NCBI GenBank assembly: GCA_905208455.1
Contig: CAJLPK010000087.1
Coordinates: 1-6,421 of the forward strand
Source of the DNA: an uncultured Bacillota bacterium
GTDB lineage: Bacteria > Bacillota > Clostridia > Christensenellales > QAND01
Reading direction: 5' to 3'
Length of the DNA stretch: 6,421 nucleotides
In this document: in pieces, positions 1 to 5,499 of the stretch
How positions within the stretch are numbered: the stretch's first letter is position 1
Layout: the number at the start of each line of letters is the position of its first letter
Translations under genes and position numbers: made by a program
Notes under the pieces: generated by a model
Told to the model about the DNA's origin: nothing
Databases searched by the model: none
What the model saw: only the letters and a program-made list of their open reading frames with translations

Positions 1-266
1 TCTGTGCCAAGGACACCTCCGGCCCCTATGATTATGAGATGACCGGGCGGCTGATCGGCCTGGCCACGCAGCATGGCCTGCCCTTTGCGGTGGATATTTA
101 CCCGCATTACAGCTCGGATGCGTCGGTGGCGCTGTCCGCCGGGTGCGATACGCGCTGCGCGCTCATCGGCCCGGGCGTGCACGCCTCCCACGGCATGGAG
201 CGCACGCATACCGAGGCGCTGATGGCCACGCTGCGCTTAATCGAGCTCTATGCGGCGCTGGGCTGA
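1..266 (+). CDS. M42-family metallo-aminopeptidase, C-terminal part (5' end outside window)
   Basis: The reading frame is open from base 3 and ends at TGA 264-266, giving the last 87 residues of a protein that normally has about 340-360. The fragment carries DIYPHYSSDAS (residues about 31-41) followed by IGPGVHASHGMERTH (about 55-69). This arrangement is typical of clostridial M42 (glutamyl aminopeptidase/CelM/YsdC-like) enzymes. The SDAS segment corresponds to the family's GTDA-like strand, and the His of ASH is, by analogy with TET aminopeptidases, the late metal ligand. M42 enzymes are cytoplasmic di-metal peptidases that trim N-terminal residues from peptides, usually as large oligomeric shells. 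The catalytic Glu and the other metal ligands lie upstream and are not visible. A terminator follows 12 bases after the stop, so this is the last gene of its unit. Exact substrate preference cannot be told. Confidence 0.85.
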   Translation, partial: CAKDTSGPYDYEMTGRLIGLATQHGLPFAVDIYPHYSSDASVALSAGCDTRCALIGPGVHASHGMERTHTEALMATLRLIELYAALG

Positions 267-277
267 CCTGTTTGCCG

Positions 278-300
278 AGCGGCCTTCGGGCCGCTTTTTT
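278..300 (+). terminator. Rho-independent terminator after the M42 peptidase gene
   Basis: A perfect 7-bp GC-rich stem, AGCGGCC (278-284) with GGCCGCT (289-295), closes a TTCG tetraloop on a C-G pair, the extra-stable UUCG hairpin. It is followed directly by five further T residues. It lies 12 bases after the peptidase stop codon and separates that gene from the transporter operon. Confidence 0.9.
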
Positions 301-302
301 CA

Positions 303-331
303 TTGAATTTTTCCTCCCTGGCTGGTATGCT
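303..331 (+). promoter_or_regulatory. Putative sigma-A promoter for the transporter-methyltransferase operon
   Basis: TTGAAT (303-308) resembles a -35 box. After a 17-base spacer comes TATGCT (326-331), preceded by TG at 323-324, which is an extended -10. Transcription would start near 338 and leave a leader of about 110 bases before the TTG start at 448. The position just after the upstream terminator fits an independent unit. Motif match only; no start site is proven. Confidence 0.5.
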
Positions 332-402
332 GAAGGTAGTTTTTCACTTTTTCGCGGCGCTGGCCGATGGTCTTTTTCTTTTCGTAAGGTTTTGTACATC
401 TT

Positions 403-430
403 CCGCCGGGCCCTTTGCCGGCTTCGGCGG
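403..430 (+). other. GC-rich stem-loop in the leader just before the transporter ribosome binding site
   Basis: CCGCCG (403-408) pairs with CGGCGG (425-430), and GGC (409-411) can pair with GCC (417-419) inside it. An alternative stem, GCCGG (405-409) with CCGGC (418-422), excludes the first. The structure ends four bases before the AGGAGG site and does not bury it. The T-rich leader upstream (339-400) has no good terminator shape. It could tune translation or simply be a by-product of GC-rich sequence; no known riboswitch is recognised. Confidence 0.3.
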
Positions 431-434
431 CGTT

Positions 435-440
435 AGGAGG
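435..440 (+). promoter_or_regulatory. Ribosome binding site that sets the TTG start of the transporter
   Basis: AGGAGG at 435-440, continuing as AGGAGGGG, sits seven bases before TTG 448-450, which is ideal spacing. The same frame has another TTG at 415 and an ATG at 472. The first lies upstream of this site and the second is 31 bases beyond it, so 448 is the best supported start. Confidence 0.8.
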
Positions 441-447
441 GGTTTTC

Positions 448-1365
448 TTGTCCGTTCCCAAAAACCATGCCATGGCGTATGCGGCCATGGCGCTGTATGT
501 CGTTTGCAGCTCGCTGCTCTCCCCCCTGTATAAGCCCTGCCTGGCGGCAGGCATGCAGCCCATCACCACGATGATGGTGCGCTTTCTCATCGTAGGCGCG
601 GGGCTGCTCATCTTCTCCTTTTCCACCCAGCCCCGCCGGGCGGAAAGCCGCAGGTTTTTATCACAGCGCAGCGTCGTGGCGCGCATGGCCGTGCTGGGCG
701 TGCTGCGCTCTATCGAGCTGCTGCTGTGGGCGTATGCGCTGCGCGGCACCAATACCTTTGTCGTCAATATTTTGGGCAACTCCTCCCCGCTGTTCGTGCT
801 GGCGGCCAGCGTGCTGATCTACCACGAAAGGGTGCCGTTCAAGGTGGCCTGCGGGCTGGGGGTGACGCTGTGCGGGCTGCTCATCGTCTCGCTGTCCGGC
901 GGCAGCGGCGGCGCCAACCCGCTGAGCATCGTGCTGATGCTCACCGCCGCCATCGACTATACCGTGGCGCTGTTCATCAGCCGCGACCTGCGCACCGGTG
1001 CGCATCCTGTGCCCACCGCGCTGCTGATGGGCGTGCAGTTTGCGGTATGCACGGCGGTATTCATCGTATTCTGCCTGATAACCGGCGCGCCGCTGTTCCC
1101 GTATGCCCCGAAGCTGTGGGCGCTGGTGCTGGGCATCACGTTCTGCAATACCTTTCTGGGGCTCATCATCCCGATATGGGCGCTGGGCACGCTGAAGCCC
1201 GCCACGGTGAGCATCATTTCGCTGGCCAACCCGCTGGCCTCCGCCGTGACCTGCTACTTTTTCCTGGGCGAAGTGCCCAGCCTGCAGGTGATCATCGGCG
1301 GGCTCATCGTGCTGGCAGGATTGTTTCTCTATATCTGGCAGGATGAAAAGGCCAAATTGGCCTAG
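448..1365 (+). CDS. DMT-superfamily EamA transporter
   Basis: A 305-residue integral membrane protein of the drug/metabolite transporter superfamily, the usual length for two EamA repeats. Ten hydrophobic segments can be placed near residues 10-27, 37-57, 76-97, 102-124, 133-149, 158-177, 188-211, 222-246, 252-273 and 279-297. The two repeats each carry the typical proline-to-glutamate stretch at the end of the fourth helix: NSSPLFVLAASVLIYHE (111-127) and NPLASAVTCYFFLGE (261-275). The C-terminus is short and charged. Family members mostly export amino acids, metabolites or drugs by proton coupling, but the substrate cannot be read from sequence. The start is TTG 448, chosen for its AGGAGG site. 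It is followed after 17 bases by a methyltransferase gene with its own ribosome binding site, so the two are probably co-transcribed from the promoter near 303-331. Confidence 0.88.
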   Translation: MSVPKNHAMAYAAMALYVVCSSLLSPLYKPCLAAGMQPITTMMVRFLIVGAGLLIFSFSTQPRRAESRRFLSQRSVVARMAVLGVLRSIELLLWAYALRGTNTFVVNILGNSSPLFVLAASVLIYHERVPFKVACGLGVTLCGLLIVSLSGGSGGANPLSIVLMLTAAIDYTVALFISRDLRTGAHPVPTALLMGVQFAVCTAVFIVFCLITGAPLFPYAPKLWALVLGITFCNTFLGLIIPIWALGTLKPATVSIISLANPLASAVTCYFFLGEVPSLQVIIGGLIVLAGLFLYIWQDEKAKLA

Positions 1366-1382
1366 CGGAAGGAGGAGCCGGC

Positions 1383-2114
1383 ATGAAAGAAAATAAGTAT
1401 GACGACGCGCGTTTTTTTGAAAAATACAGCCGCATGAGCCGTTCGGAGCAGGGGCTAAACGGCGCGGGCGAATGGCCCACCCTGGCGCCGCTGCTGCCGG
1501 AATTTGCGGGCCGGCGCGTGCTGGATCTCGGCTGCGGCTACGGCTGGCACTGCGCCTATGCCGCCGACCAGGGCGCAGCGTCGGTTGTCGGGGTGGATCT
1601 ATCCGCCAAAATGCTGGAAACCGCGCGGCTGAAAAACGCCCGCCCGCAGGTGCAGTACCGGCAGGGGGCGATAGAGGACGCCATTTTCCCGGACGGCAGC
1701 TTTGACATCGTGCTCAGCTCGCTGGCGCTGCATTATGTGGCGGATTTTGAGGCGGTGGCGCGGCAGGTCTATGCCATGATTGCGCCGGGCGGGTGGTTCG
1801 TCTTTTCCGCCGAGCATCCGGTGTTTACCGCCCAAGGCCCGCAGGACTGGGACTACGACGAGACCGGGCGCATCCGCCATTTCCCCGTAGACCATTATTT
1901 TTGCCAGGGGCCGCGCGATGCTGTATTTTTGGGCGAGCCGGTGCGCAAATACCACCGCACGCTGACCGCGTATCTGGAGGGGCTGCTTTCCTGCGGGTTT
2001 GCCCTGCGCCATGTGGTAGAGCCGCAGCCGACTGAGGAGATGCTGGATACGCCCGGCATGCGCGACGAGCTGCGCCGCCCGATGATGCTCATCGTCTGCG
2101 CGCAAAAGCCGTAA
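1383..2114 (+). CDS. Class I SAM-dependent methyltransferase
   Basis: A 243-residue cytoplasmic enzyme with the Rossmann-type SAM fold of the Methyltransf_11/25 kind. Motif I is VLDLGCGYGWH (residues 46-56). The acidic end of strand 2, VVGVDLS (68-74), should bind the ribose hydroxyls. The motif IV region is FDIVLSSLALHYV (107-119), and APGGWFVFSAEHP follows as the post-motif strand. The C-terminus ends RPMMLIVCAQKP, a form common in small-molecule methyltransferases of Firmicutes. ATG 1383 has AAGGAGG (1369-1375) seven bases upstream. The acceptor substrate is unknown. The gene follows the EamA transporter by 17 bases and precedes a terminator, so the two form a complete two-gene operon. The family is broad (UbiE-like, antibiotic and metabolite methyltransferases), so no gene name is justified. 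Confidence 0.9.
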   Translation: MKENKYDDARFFEKYSRMSRSEQGLNGAGEWPTLAPLLPEFAGRRVLDLGCGYGWHCAYAADQGAASVVGVDLSAKMLETARLKNARPQVQYRQGAIEDAIFPDGSFDIVLSSLALHYVADFEAVARQVYAMIAPGGWFVFSAEHPVFTAQGPQDWDYDETGRIRHFPVDHYFCQGPRDAVFLGEPVRKYHRTLTAYLEGLLSCGFALRHVVEPQPTEEMLDTPGMRDELRRPMMLIVCAQKP

Positions 2115-2117
2115 ACC

Positions 2118-2146
2118 AAAAAAGAGCGGGGTTTCCGCTCTTTTTC
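2118..2146. terminator. Bidirectional terminator between convergent operons
   Basis: A perfect 9-bp stem, AAAGAGCGG (2121-2129) with CCGCTCTTT (2135-2143), encloses a five-base loop. On the plus strand the stem runs into further T residues (2144-2145, then CTTT). On the minus strand it runs into a T run complementary to 2118-2120. It lies between the methyltransferase stop (2114) and the convergent lipoprotein stop (2154), so it can serve both genes. Confidence 0.85.
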
Positions 2147-2153
2147 TTTGCCG

Positions 2154-2759
2154 TTAAGCGGCTGAAAAGCAATCCAAAAACGCCTCCAGCGCCGCCTCGT
2201 CATAATAGCTGATGACGATCTGGTAAAAGAGGTTTTCTTTTTTCTGTACCAAAATCGTCTGTTTCATCTCCACCGGTTGGCTGCCTTTGATGTGCATGGT
2301 GCAGGTCAGCGCCGTAAACGGCTGGCCGGCTATGGTCCGTGCCGTCTGCGCGTCAAAGGCATAGGTGGTTTCCTCCGCCTTGTATTGTTCCATCTGGCGC
2401 TGGGTTTGGTCCAGGTATGCCTGCTCTGTGAGGTTGTTTTCCGGGTCCTCCACCACGCCGACGGCCATGGTATCGCCGCGCTCTGTCGTCACCATCAGCT
2501 CAGCGGAATCGGCGATCTTGTCCGCCGTATCCTCCGCCATGGTATCGCCGGCAGCCTGCCGGATGTCCTCCTGGCTCTGCATCGTCATCCCGCTGCCGGG
2601 CAGGGTAAACGTCAGCCCGATCCAGGGGCTGGTATAGCCCGTTTGGGTGATGGTGCCCGGCACAAAGGTATTTTTCTTTTCCGCCCCGCAGCCCGCCAGC
2701 AGGCAGCCCGCTAAGCCCAGCGCCAGCAGACAGGCCGCCGTTTTTTTCCATAGCCTCAT
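2154..2759 (-). CDS. Putative lipoprotein of unknown function
   Basis: A 201-residue secreted protein with a lipoprotein signal peptide: positive n-region (MRLWKK), hydrophobic core, and lipobox LLAGC with Cys at residue 24 (an earlier LAGC with Cys19 is an alternative). It should be anchored on the outer face of the cytoplasmic membrane. After a short polar linker comes GYTSPWIGLTFTLPGSG (residues about 43-59). This resembles the Y-T-x-x-x-x-G-L-x-F-T-L-P opening of an unnamed domain common in clostridial lipoproteins, and it is followed by acidic helical and beta-rich sequence ending in an aromatic C-terminal helix. No catalytic motif is visible. ATG 2759 is preferred over the in-frame ATG 2792 because AGGCGG lies eight bases upstream and because the likely promoter would start transcription near 2792. 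The gene is monocistronic, with its own promoter and the terminator shared with the convergent operon. Confidence 0.75.
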   Translation of the reverse strand: MRLWKKTAACLLALGLAGCLLAGCGAEKKNTFVPGTITQTGYTSPWIGLTFTLPGSGMTMQSQEDIRQAAGDTMAEDTADKIADSAELMVTTERGDTMAVGVVEDPENNLTEQAYLDQTQRQMEQYKAEETTYAFDAQTARTIAGQPFTALTCTMHIKGSQPVEMKQTILVQKKENLFYQIVISYYDEAALEAFLDCFSAA

Positions 2760-2767
2760 GTAAACCG

Positions 2768-2773
2768 CCGCCT
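2768..2773 (-). promoter_or_regulatory. Ribosome binding site supporting the ATG 2759 start
   Basis: On the minus strand AGGCGG, one mismatch from AGGAGG, lies eight bases before ATG 2759-2757. The alternative in-frame ATG at 2792 has no purine-rich site upstream. This favours the shorter protein, whose signal peptide is also of more usual form. Confidence 0.55.
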
Positions 2774-2798
2774 TTTGAAAATTTTTATTCATTGCAGC

Positions 2799-2807
2799 AT
2801 TGTAGCA
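2799..2807 (-). promoter_or_regulatory. Putative extended -10 promoter of the lipoprotein gene at 2154-2759
   Basis: Read on the minus strand, TGCTACAAT (2807-2799) is an extended -10 element (TG, one base, TACAAT). No good -35 box is seen 16-18 bases upstream, which extended -10 promoters can tolerate. Transcription would begin about seven bases downstream, near 2792, giving a leader of about 33 bases. A promoter here is expected because a terminator isolates this gene from the upstream operon. Confidence 0.45.
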
Positions 2808-2841
2808 CACGCTGCATGAAAGCCGCATAAAGATTTGCGGC

Positions 2842-2867
2842 AAAAAGGACAGGGCCGGACGGCCCTG
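2842..2867 (-). terminator. Rho-independent terminator ending the glnS-nudix-gltX-lipoprotein operon
   Basis: On the minus strand CAGGGCC (2867-2861) pairs perfectly with GGCCCTG (2856-2850) around a GTCC loop. After TCC there is a run of five T residues (2846-2842). It begins ten bases after the stop codon of the lipoprotein gene at 2877. The T tract starts three bases off the stem, so termination may be imperfect. Confidence 0.75.
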
Positions 2868-2876
2868 CACCGCGCT

Positions 2877-3482
2877 TTATTTGAAGCGGATGGATTGGAA
2901 GAAATCCTCCATGGTATGCTCGTTGTAGCCGTCCTCCTCCGCCACATACACCAGCACATAAGCGGACTGCTCGTTCATAAAGACGACGTATTCGCCGCGC
3001 CGTGTCTTGCTGGGCAGCGGGTCCTCCTCGTCCTCATCCGGCGGCAGGGTAAACTTATAGCGGAGGCAGGCGCGGTTTTGGATGGTATCGTTGACCGCCG
3101 GCTCATAAATGGCGCCGGCCAAAAGGGTATTCAGCATATTTTGCAGCAGCGCGGTAAACAGCTTGTCCTGGTCATAGGTATGCCCGGCCGCCTCCCAGGC
3201 CGTTTTGTAATCCTGCACGAGCTGGGCCCAGTCCGCCTCCACGGCGGTATAGGTGGCGCCCTCGGTATAGTCCACGGTCTCGGTGGTGGTCAGCGTAAAG
3301 CTGGAGGAAAGGTTGATTTCCTCGATTTCAATGGGGATGCTCTGGGTGGTCTTGCTCACCTCGCCCGGCATTTCCACCACGTAGTTGCCGGCGTCCACCT
3401 GCTGCATGGCCACGCCCCCGCCGCAGCCTGCCAGCAGCAGCGCGGCCAGCAGCAGGGACAGCGTTGTTTTCCATCGTTTCAT
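2877..3482 (-). CDS. Putative lipoprotein of unknown function, coupled to gltX
   Basis: A 201-residue protein with a clear lipoprotein signal peptide: MKRWK n-region, leucine/alanine-rich core and lipobox LLAGC with Cys at residue 20. It should be lipid-anchored outside the cytoplasmic membrane. The mature part opens with NYVVEMPGEVS, a pattern often seen at the start of small PsbP-like or sigma-factor-associated lipoprotein domains. It contains a Thr-rich strand region, a helical stretch, a very acidic loop (PPDEDEEDP) and a C-terminal MEDFFQSIRF helix-strand end. No catalytic residues or named domain are recognised. Its ATG (3482-3480) overlaps the gltX TGA as ATGA, with a weak GGA eight bases upstream, so translation probably depends on ribosomes finishing gltX. 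It is the last gene of the operon and is followed by a terminator. The fold suggestion is inference only. Confidence 0.78.
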   Translation of the reverse strand: MKRWKTTLSLLLAALLLAGCGGGVAMQQVDAGNYVVEMPGEVSKTTQSIPIEIEEINLSSSFTLTTTETVDYTEGATYTAVEADWAQLVQDYKTAWEAAGHTYDQDKLFTALLQNMLNTLLAGAIYEPAVNDTIQNRACLRYKFTLPPDEDEEDPLPSKTRRGEYVVFMNEQSAYVLVYVAEEDGYNEHTMEDFFQSIRFK

Positions 3483-4936
3483 GCGTTTTGTCCGATCCTT
3501 TCCAAGCCGATCTGTATGCGGCGCAGGGTTTCCTCTTTGCCCAAGAGCACCGCCGCCTCCACCGCGCCGCCGGGGGTCACCTGCGTGCCGGTGACGGCCA
3601 CGCGCACCGGCCAGAGCATCTGCCCGTTTTTCAGGCCCAGCTCCGCCGCCGCGCCCAGCAGGGTATCGTGGATGGCTTCCTGCGAAAACTCCGGCAGCGC
3701 AGACAGCACCTGCTGCGCCTTTTCCAGCGCGGTTTTGGATTTTTCCAGGTCGGTCTTCATTTTTTTATGGCAGTACATCGCCAGGTCGTACGCCGGCAGC
3801 GCGCGCAAAAACGCGATCTTGTCCGGGATCTCGGCAAAGGTTTCCAGCCGCTGCTGTAAGATCTGGCACAGCACCTGCTTTTGGCTGTCGTTGGTGGGCA
3901 GCACCTCATCATAATACGGGGCGGCGTGCGCGGTGAACGTGGCCTCGTCCATGCGGCGGATATACTCGGCATTCATCCAGCGCAGCTTGTTTTCATCAAA
4001 GATGGCGGGCGATTTGGAGATGCCCTTGACATCAAACGCCGCGGCCAGCTCCTCCATGGTAAAGAGTTCCTGGTTGGTGCCGGGGTTCCAGCCCAACAGC
4101 GCGATGTAGTTGAGGATTGCCTCCTTCAAAAAGCCGCGGCGGATGAAATCCTCATAGCTGGCGTCGCCGTACCGCTTGGACAGCTTTCTGTGCGCGTCCT
4201 TCATCACGGGCGGCAGGTGCAGGTACTGCGGGATATCCCAGCCAAACGCCTGGTAGATCAAATTGTATTTCGGCGTGCTGGAAAGGTATTCCGTGCCGCG
4301 GATGATATGGGTGATGTGCATCAGGCTGTCGTCCACGACGTTGGCAAAGTTGTAGGTCGGCAGGCCGTCGCTTTTCAATAGGATGCCGTCCTCCAATTCA
4401 TGCACATCCACCTCGATATGCCCATAGACCAGATCGTCAAACGAGGCGGCGCCGCTGTCCGGGATGCGCTGGCGCACCACGTACGGCTCGCCGTTTGCAA
4501 TGCGGCGGCGCGCCTGGTCCAGCGGGATGTCCGCGCATTTCCGGTCGTATTTATACGCGCCCTCCTCGTGCCCTGCGGCCTTGCGGCGCTGCTCTATCTC
4601 CTCTTTGGTGCAAAAGCAGTAGTACGCCCCGCCCCTTTCCACCAGCTCGTCGGCGTATTTTTGGTAAATTTCGCGCCGCTGGCTCTGGATATACGGGCCA
4701 TAGGGGCCGCCTACATCCGGGCCCTCGTCATAGGTCAGGCCGGTTTGCTTCATCGTCCGGTAAATCAAATCAGTGGCGCCCTCCACATAGCGCTGCTGGT
4801 CGGTATCCTCGACGCGCAAGACAAACTTGCCGCCGTGGTTTTTGGCAAACAGCCAGCCGTACAGCGCCGTTCTCAGCCCGCCGATGTGCAGATAACCCGT
4901 CGGGCTGGGCGCAAACCGTGTGCGTACCTCGCTCAT
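3479..4936 (-). CDS. gltX: Glutamyl-tRNA synthetase
   Basis: A 485-residue class I aminoacyl-tRNA synthetase that joins glutamate to tRNA-Glu with ATP in the cytoplasm. This is the normal length for bacterial GluRS. The HIGH-type signature is FAPSPTGYLHIGGLRTAL (residues 8-25), and the KMSKS-type signature is KLSKR (251-255). Between them the connective domain keeps CFC (107-109) and YDRKC (130-134), the layout of the zinc site known in E. coli GluRS. The C-terminal helical anticodon-binding part is complete, ending with a domain like that of other bacterial GluRS (MLWPVRVAVTGTQVTPGG). ATG 4936 is chosen because AAAGGGGA lies just upstream and the family begins with this short lead; the frame runs 11 codons further but without support. 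The start overlaps the Nudix gene stop, and the stop overlaps the lipoprotein start, both as ATGA. With GlnRS in the same operon it may be specific for tRNA-Glu, but this is not shown. Confidence 0.97.
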   Translation of the reverse strand: MSEVRTRFAPSPTGYLHIGGLRTALYGWLFAKNHGGKFVLRVEDTDQQRYVEGATDLIYRTMKQTGLTYDEGPDVGGPYGPYIQSQRREIYQKYADELVERGGAYYCFCTKEEIEQRRKAAGHEEGAYKYDRKCADIPLDQARRRIANGEPYVVRQRIPDSGAASFDDLVYGHIEVDVHELEDGILLKSDGLPTYNFANVVDDSLMHITHIIRGTEYLSSTPKYNLIYQAFGWDIPQYLHLPPVMKDAHRKLSKRYGDASYEDFIRRGFLKEAILNYIALLGWNPGTNQELFTMEELAAAFDVKGISKSPAIFDENKLRWMNAEYIRRMDEATFTAHAAPYYDEVLPTNDSQKQVLCQILQQRLETFAEIPDKIAFLRALPAYDLAMYCHKKMKTDLEKSKTALEKAQQVLSALPEFSQEAIHDTLLGAAAELGLKNGQMLWPVRVAVTGTQVTPGGAVEAAVLLGKEETLRRIQIGLERIGQNA

Positions 4937-5499
4937 ATCGTATCCCCTTTCGTTTGCTCTGCCGTCCATCTGGCGTGCGCCATGGCCAGGCCTGCGATGG
5001 TCTTGGCGTCCGGCAGGGCGCCATGCATCGCCTGCTGATAGGCCTGTTCCAGCGGCAGGGTGAACAGCTCGATAAATTCATCCTCATCGCGCTCGGTCGC
5101 CTGCTGGGCTAGGCCCGTGGCCAGGTAGATATGCAGTATCTCGTCGGAAAAGCCCGGCGTGGTGATGAGTTCGCCCAGCTTTTCCCAGCGCTGCGCCACA
5201 AGGCCGGTTTCCTCTTTGAGCTCCCGGCGGGCGGTGACGGCAGGGTCCTCGCCCGGCTCGCGCTTGCCGGCGGGCAGCTCTGTGATGACGCAGCCCAGCG
5301 CCGTGCGGAACTGGCGCTCCAGATACACCTGCCCATCGTCCGTGACGGCTACGACGACCACGCCGCCCGGATGGCGCACCAAATCGCGCTTGCTGGTACG
5401 CCCGTTTGGCAGCGATACCTCGGCACAGGTGACATGCAAAAGCCGGCCGCGGTAGACGGTGTCCTCGTGCAAAATGGTTTCGGAAAGCGCATTGCTCAT
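4933..5499 (-). CDS. Nudix hydrolase, ADP-ribose pyrophosphatase type
   Basis: A 188-residue cytoplasmic hydrolase that probably splits ADP-ribose into AMP and ribose 5-phosphate with Mg2+. The complete Nudix box (G-x5-E-x7-REL-x-EE-x-GL) runs from Gly78 to Leu100, with Arg92, Glu93, Glu96 and Glu97 in the catalytic places. ELPAGK just before it (74-79) and TPGFSDE after it (114-120) are hallmarks of the ADPRase/NudF branch. N-terminal strands (residues about 9-45) match the dimer-forming domain of that branch. ATG 5499 has AGGTG eight bases upstream. It overlaps the glnS TGA, and its own TGA overlaps the gltX ATG. The frame stays open upstream, but that part lies opposite the frame logic of glnS and is not coding. 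Related substrates such as other nucleoside diphosphate sugars cannot be excluded. Confidence 0.92.
   Translation of the reverse strand: MSNALSETILHEDTVYRGRLLHVTCAEVSLPNGRTSKRDLVRHPGGVVVVAVTDDGQVYLERQFRTALGCVITELPAGKREPGEDPAVTARRELKEETGLVAQRWEKLGELITTPGFSDEILHIYLATGLAQQATERDEDEFIELFTLPLEQAYQQAMHGALPDAKTIAGLAMAHARWTAEQTKGDTI

Noticed and set aside
355..384. Possible terminator or attenuator hairpin at 355-366 followed by T-rich sequence
   Set aside because: The stem is only four base pairs (CGGC with GCCG), and the T tract does not follow it directly, so it is too weak to call.
415..447. Transporter start at TTG 415
   Set aside because: This codon lies upstream of the AGGAGG site and inside the leader stem-loop, while TTG 448 has ideal spacing and gives the normal family length.
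470..500. Repeated CCATGGCG at the start of the transporter gene
   Set aside because: The two copies fall in the coding sequence for an Ala/Met-rich first helix and show no wider repeat structure, so codon and residue bias explain them.
2760..2870. N-terminal extension of the lipoprotein to 238 residues starting at 2870
   Set aside because: The extension would be translated through the upstream operon's terminator and the gene's own promoter, and would bury the signal peptide about 37 residues inside the protein.
2835..3914. A 359-codon plus-strand open frame opposite the lipoprotein and gltX
   Set aside because: It is antisense to two well supported genes, begins across a terminator stem, has low-complexity Gly/Leu/His/Arg-rich content and shows no recognisable domain. 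Long antisense frames are expected in GC-rich coding DNA.
4400..5112. Overlapping plus-strand open frames opposite gltX and the Nudix gene
   Set aside because: They lie opposite strongly conserved synthetase and Nudix motifs, lack ribosome binding sites, and their translations are Arg/Ala/Pro-rich shadow sequence.
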